A stretch of 13,846 nt of DNA, from positions 1 to 13,846 of the forward strand of contig JABFXT010000480.1 of assembly GCA_013361595.1 (NCBI GenBank), read 5' to 3'. Origin of the DNA: Nocardia sp. Lineage in GTDB: Bacteria; Actinomycetota; Actinomycetes; Mycobacteriales; Mycobacteriaceae. This document shows positions 13,320 to 13,846 of the stretch, piece by piece. Both the position numbers and the translations under genes were made by a program. Under the pieces are notes generated by a model, which saw nothing but the letters and a program-made list of their open reading frames with translations, searched no databases and was not told where the DNA came from. Positions within the stretch are counted from its first letter, which is position 1. Each line of letters starts with the position of its first letter.

Positions 13320-13325
13320 AACCTA
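13320..13325 (-). promoter_or_regulatory. Possible -10 element of the propeller/helix gene
   Basis: TAGGTT (13325-13320) ends 8 nt before the GTG at 13311, so transcription would start close to the start codon. No ribosome site is seen and the -35 region (about 13343-13348) is poor. Confidence 0.4.
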
Positions 13326-13768
13326 CCGGTCGGCTCATTTCCCGAATAACCTTTCGGCACAGAATATCCGGGACACGCCGCGGTTTCGGTTCCTGCGGCG
13401 ACGCCACGACGGCACGGTCCACAGGGTGTGCTCGCCGTCGGCACGATCAGCGCGGTGAATGTTCTATCGAGGACCGCGCGCCGATCCCTGATATCGGGAT
13501 GTGAGTCGTCGCCGAATCGTCGTGAGGACTTCGACGCTCGGTGCCGCACCCGTGCCCCACCGGCGACCGCGAGGTTCTCCATTCGTTCCGGTTCGACTCG
13601 TGAGTCGGTCGAGCTCGAGCGCCGGTGCCCGGCGAGACATCGCGAGGCTTCGGCAGAGTGCCGGCCCTCGAAGATGGGAATGCGGATGTCAGGGGGTCGG
13701 TAGTCGAAGCGGATTTCGTCGTGGGCTCGCCGACGATGTCGTGGTCAGCGGGTGGTCCCCGTCGGTGA
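13326..13768. other. Intergenic stretch without a convincing gene
   Basis: About 440 bp with open frames on both strands but no frame with a ribosome site, recognisable domain or consistent GC-rich third position. A weak interrupted palindrome, ATCCC-N7-GGGAT, lies at 13484-13500. The minus strand just right of the middle reads a short open segment (IRFDYRPPDIRIPIFEG, about 13730-13680) that is not preceded by a start and looks like coincidence or a decayed gene fragment. No tRNA or mobile element was recognised. Confidence 0.4.
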
Positions 13769-13846
13769 CTACTCCAGTTCGACTTCAGGAAAAGGCGCTG
13801 TCGGTCGCACGACCGGACTGCTCACGACCGGCCGATCGCTCCGGTT
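13769..13846 (-). CDS. Possible C-terminal end of a gene entering from the right edge
   Basis: On the minus strand an open frame of 25 codons runs from the right edge to TAG at 13771-13769. It reads VVSSPVVRPTAPFPEVELE at its end. A Pro/Val-rich, acidic C-terminus is plausible for a real protein, but GC at third positions is only moderate and the stretch is too short to judge. Nothing about function can be said. The alternative is non-coding DNA. Confidence 0.22.
   Translation of the reverse strand, partial: NRSDRPVVSSPVVRPTAPFPEVELE

Noticed and set aside
13428..13703. A 91-aa plus-strand frame near the right edge
   Set aside because: No ribosome site, domain or hydrophobic pattern; Arg/Ser-rich composition looks non-coding.

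Overview
The window is high-GC actinobacterial DNA. A Nocardia-like or related mycolate actinomycete fits best. The grounds are GC-rich codon third positions, GTG and TTG starts, an AfsR/SARP-type giant regulator, a DrrAB-type exporter, a CYP105-like P450 with its 3Fe-4S ferredoxin, and many GAT-ATC and CAT-ATC codon pairs. The genus is inferred from style only. No rRNA, tRNA, insertion sequence, CRISPR array or phage gene is visible.

Layout. (1) 1-293: the start of a His-rich, probably copper-related protein (minus strand, cut by the left edge), behind a promoter whose -35/-10 spacer is a perfect CsoR-like palindrome. (2) 335-1041: a DUF4097-type beta-strand-repeat protein (minus) with a long hairpin terminator. 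(3) 1100-7727: the core cassette. Ferredoxin and P450 (minus) are divergent from a 1054-aa SARP/NB-ARC regulator (plus), which converges on and overlaps a drrA-drrB ABC exporter operon (minus). The ferredoxin and drrA promoters share three heptamers repeated every 11 bp, then 10 nt, a GACAGT -10 element, 6 nt and an ATG. This strongly suggests that the SARP controls both flanking operons as a compact oxidation-plus-export regulon with no biosynthetic core enzyme in view. (4) 7748-8560: a membrane-anchored DsbA-like thiol oxidoreductase (minus). (5) 8628-10195: an NmrA-type NAD(P)-binding protein and a RibD-C/DHFR-like reductase (both plus). (6) 10177-11293: an AraC-family regulator (minus), a 59-aa two-helix membrane protein (plus) and a hairpin. 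(7) 11294-11653: a tautomerase-fold protein (minus). (8) 11752-13325: a large propeller-like plus beta-helix-like protein of unknown function (minus). (9) 13326-13846: mostly featureless, with a possible C-terminal end of another minus-strand gene at the right edge.

A recurring theme is leaderless expression. At least five genes, and perhaps seven, have an actinobacterial -10 hexamer ending 6-8 nt before the start codon and no usable Shine-Dalgarno sequence. The remaining genes have clear Shine-Dalgarno sites. Start codons were chosen with this in mind and differ from the longest open frames for the P450, the AraC regulator, the tautomerase, drrA, drrB and dsbA.
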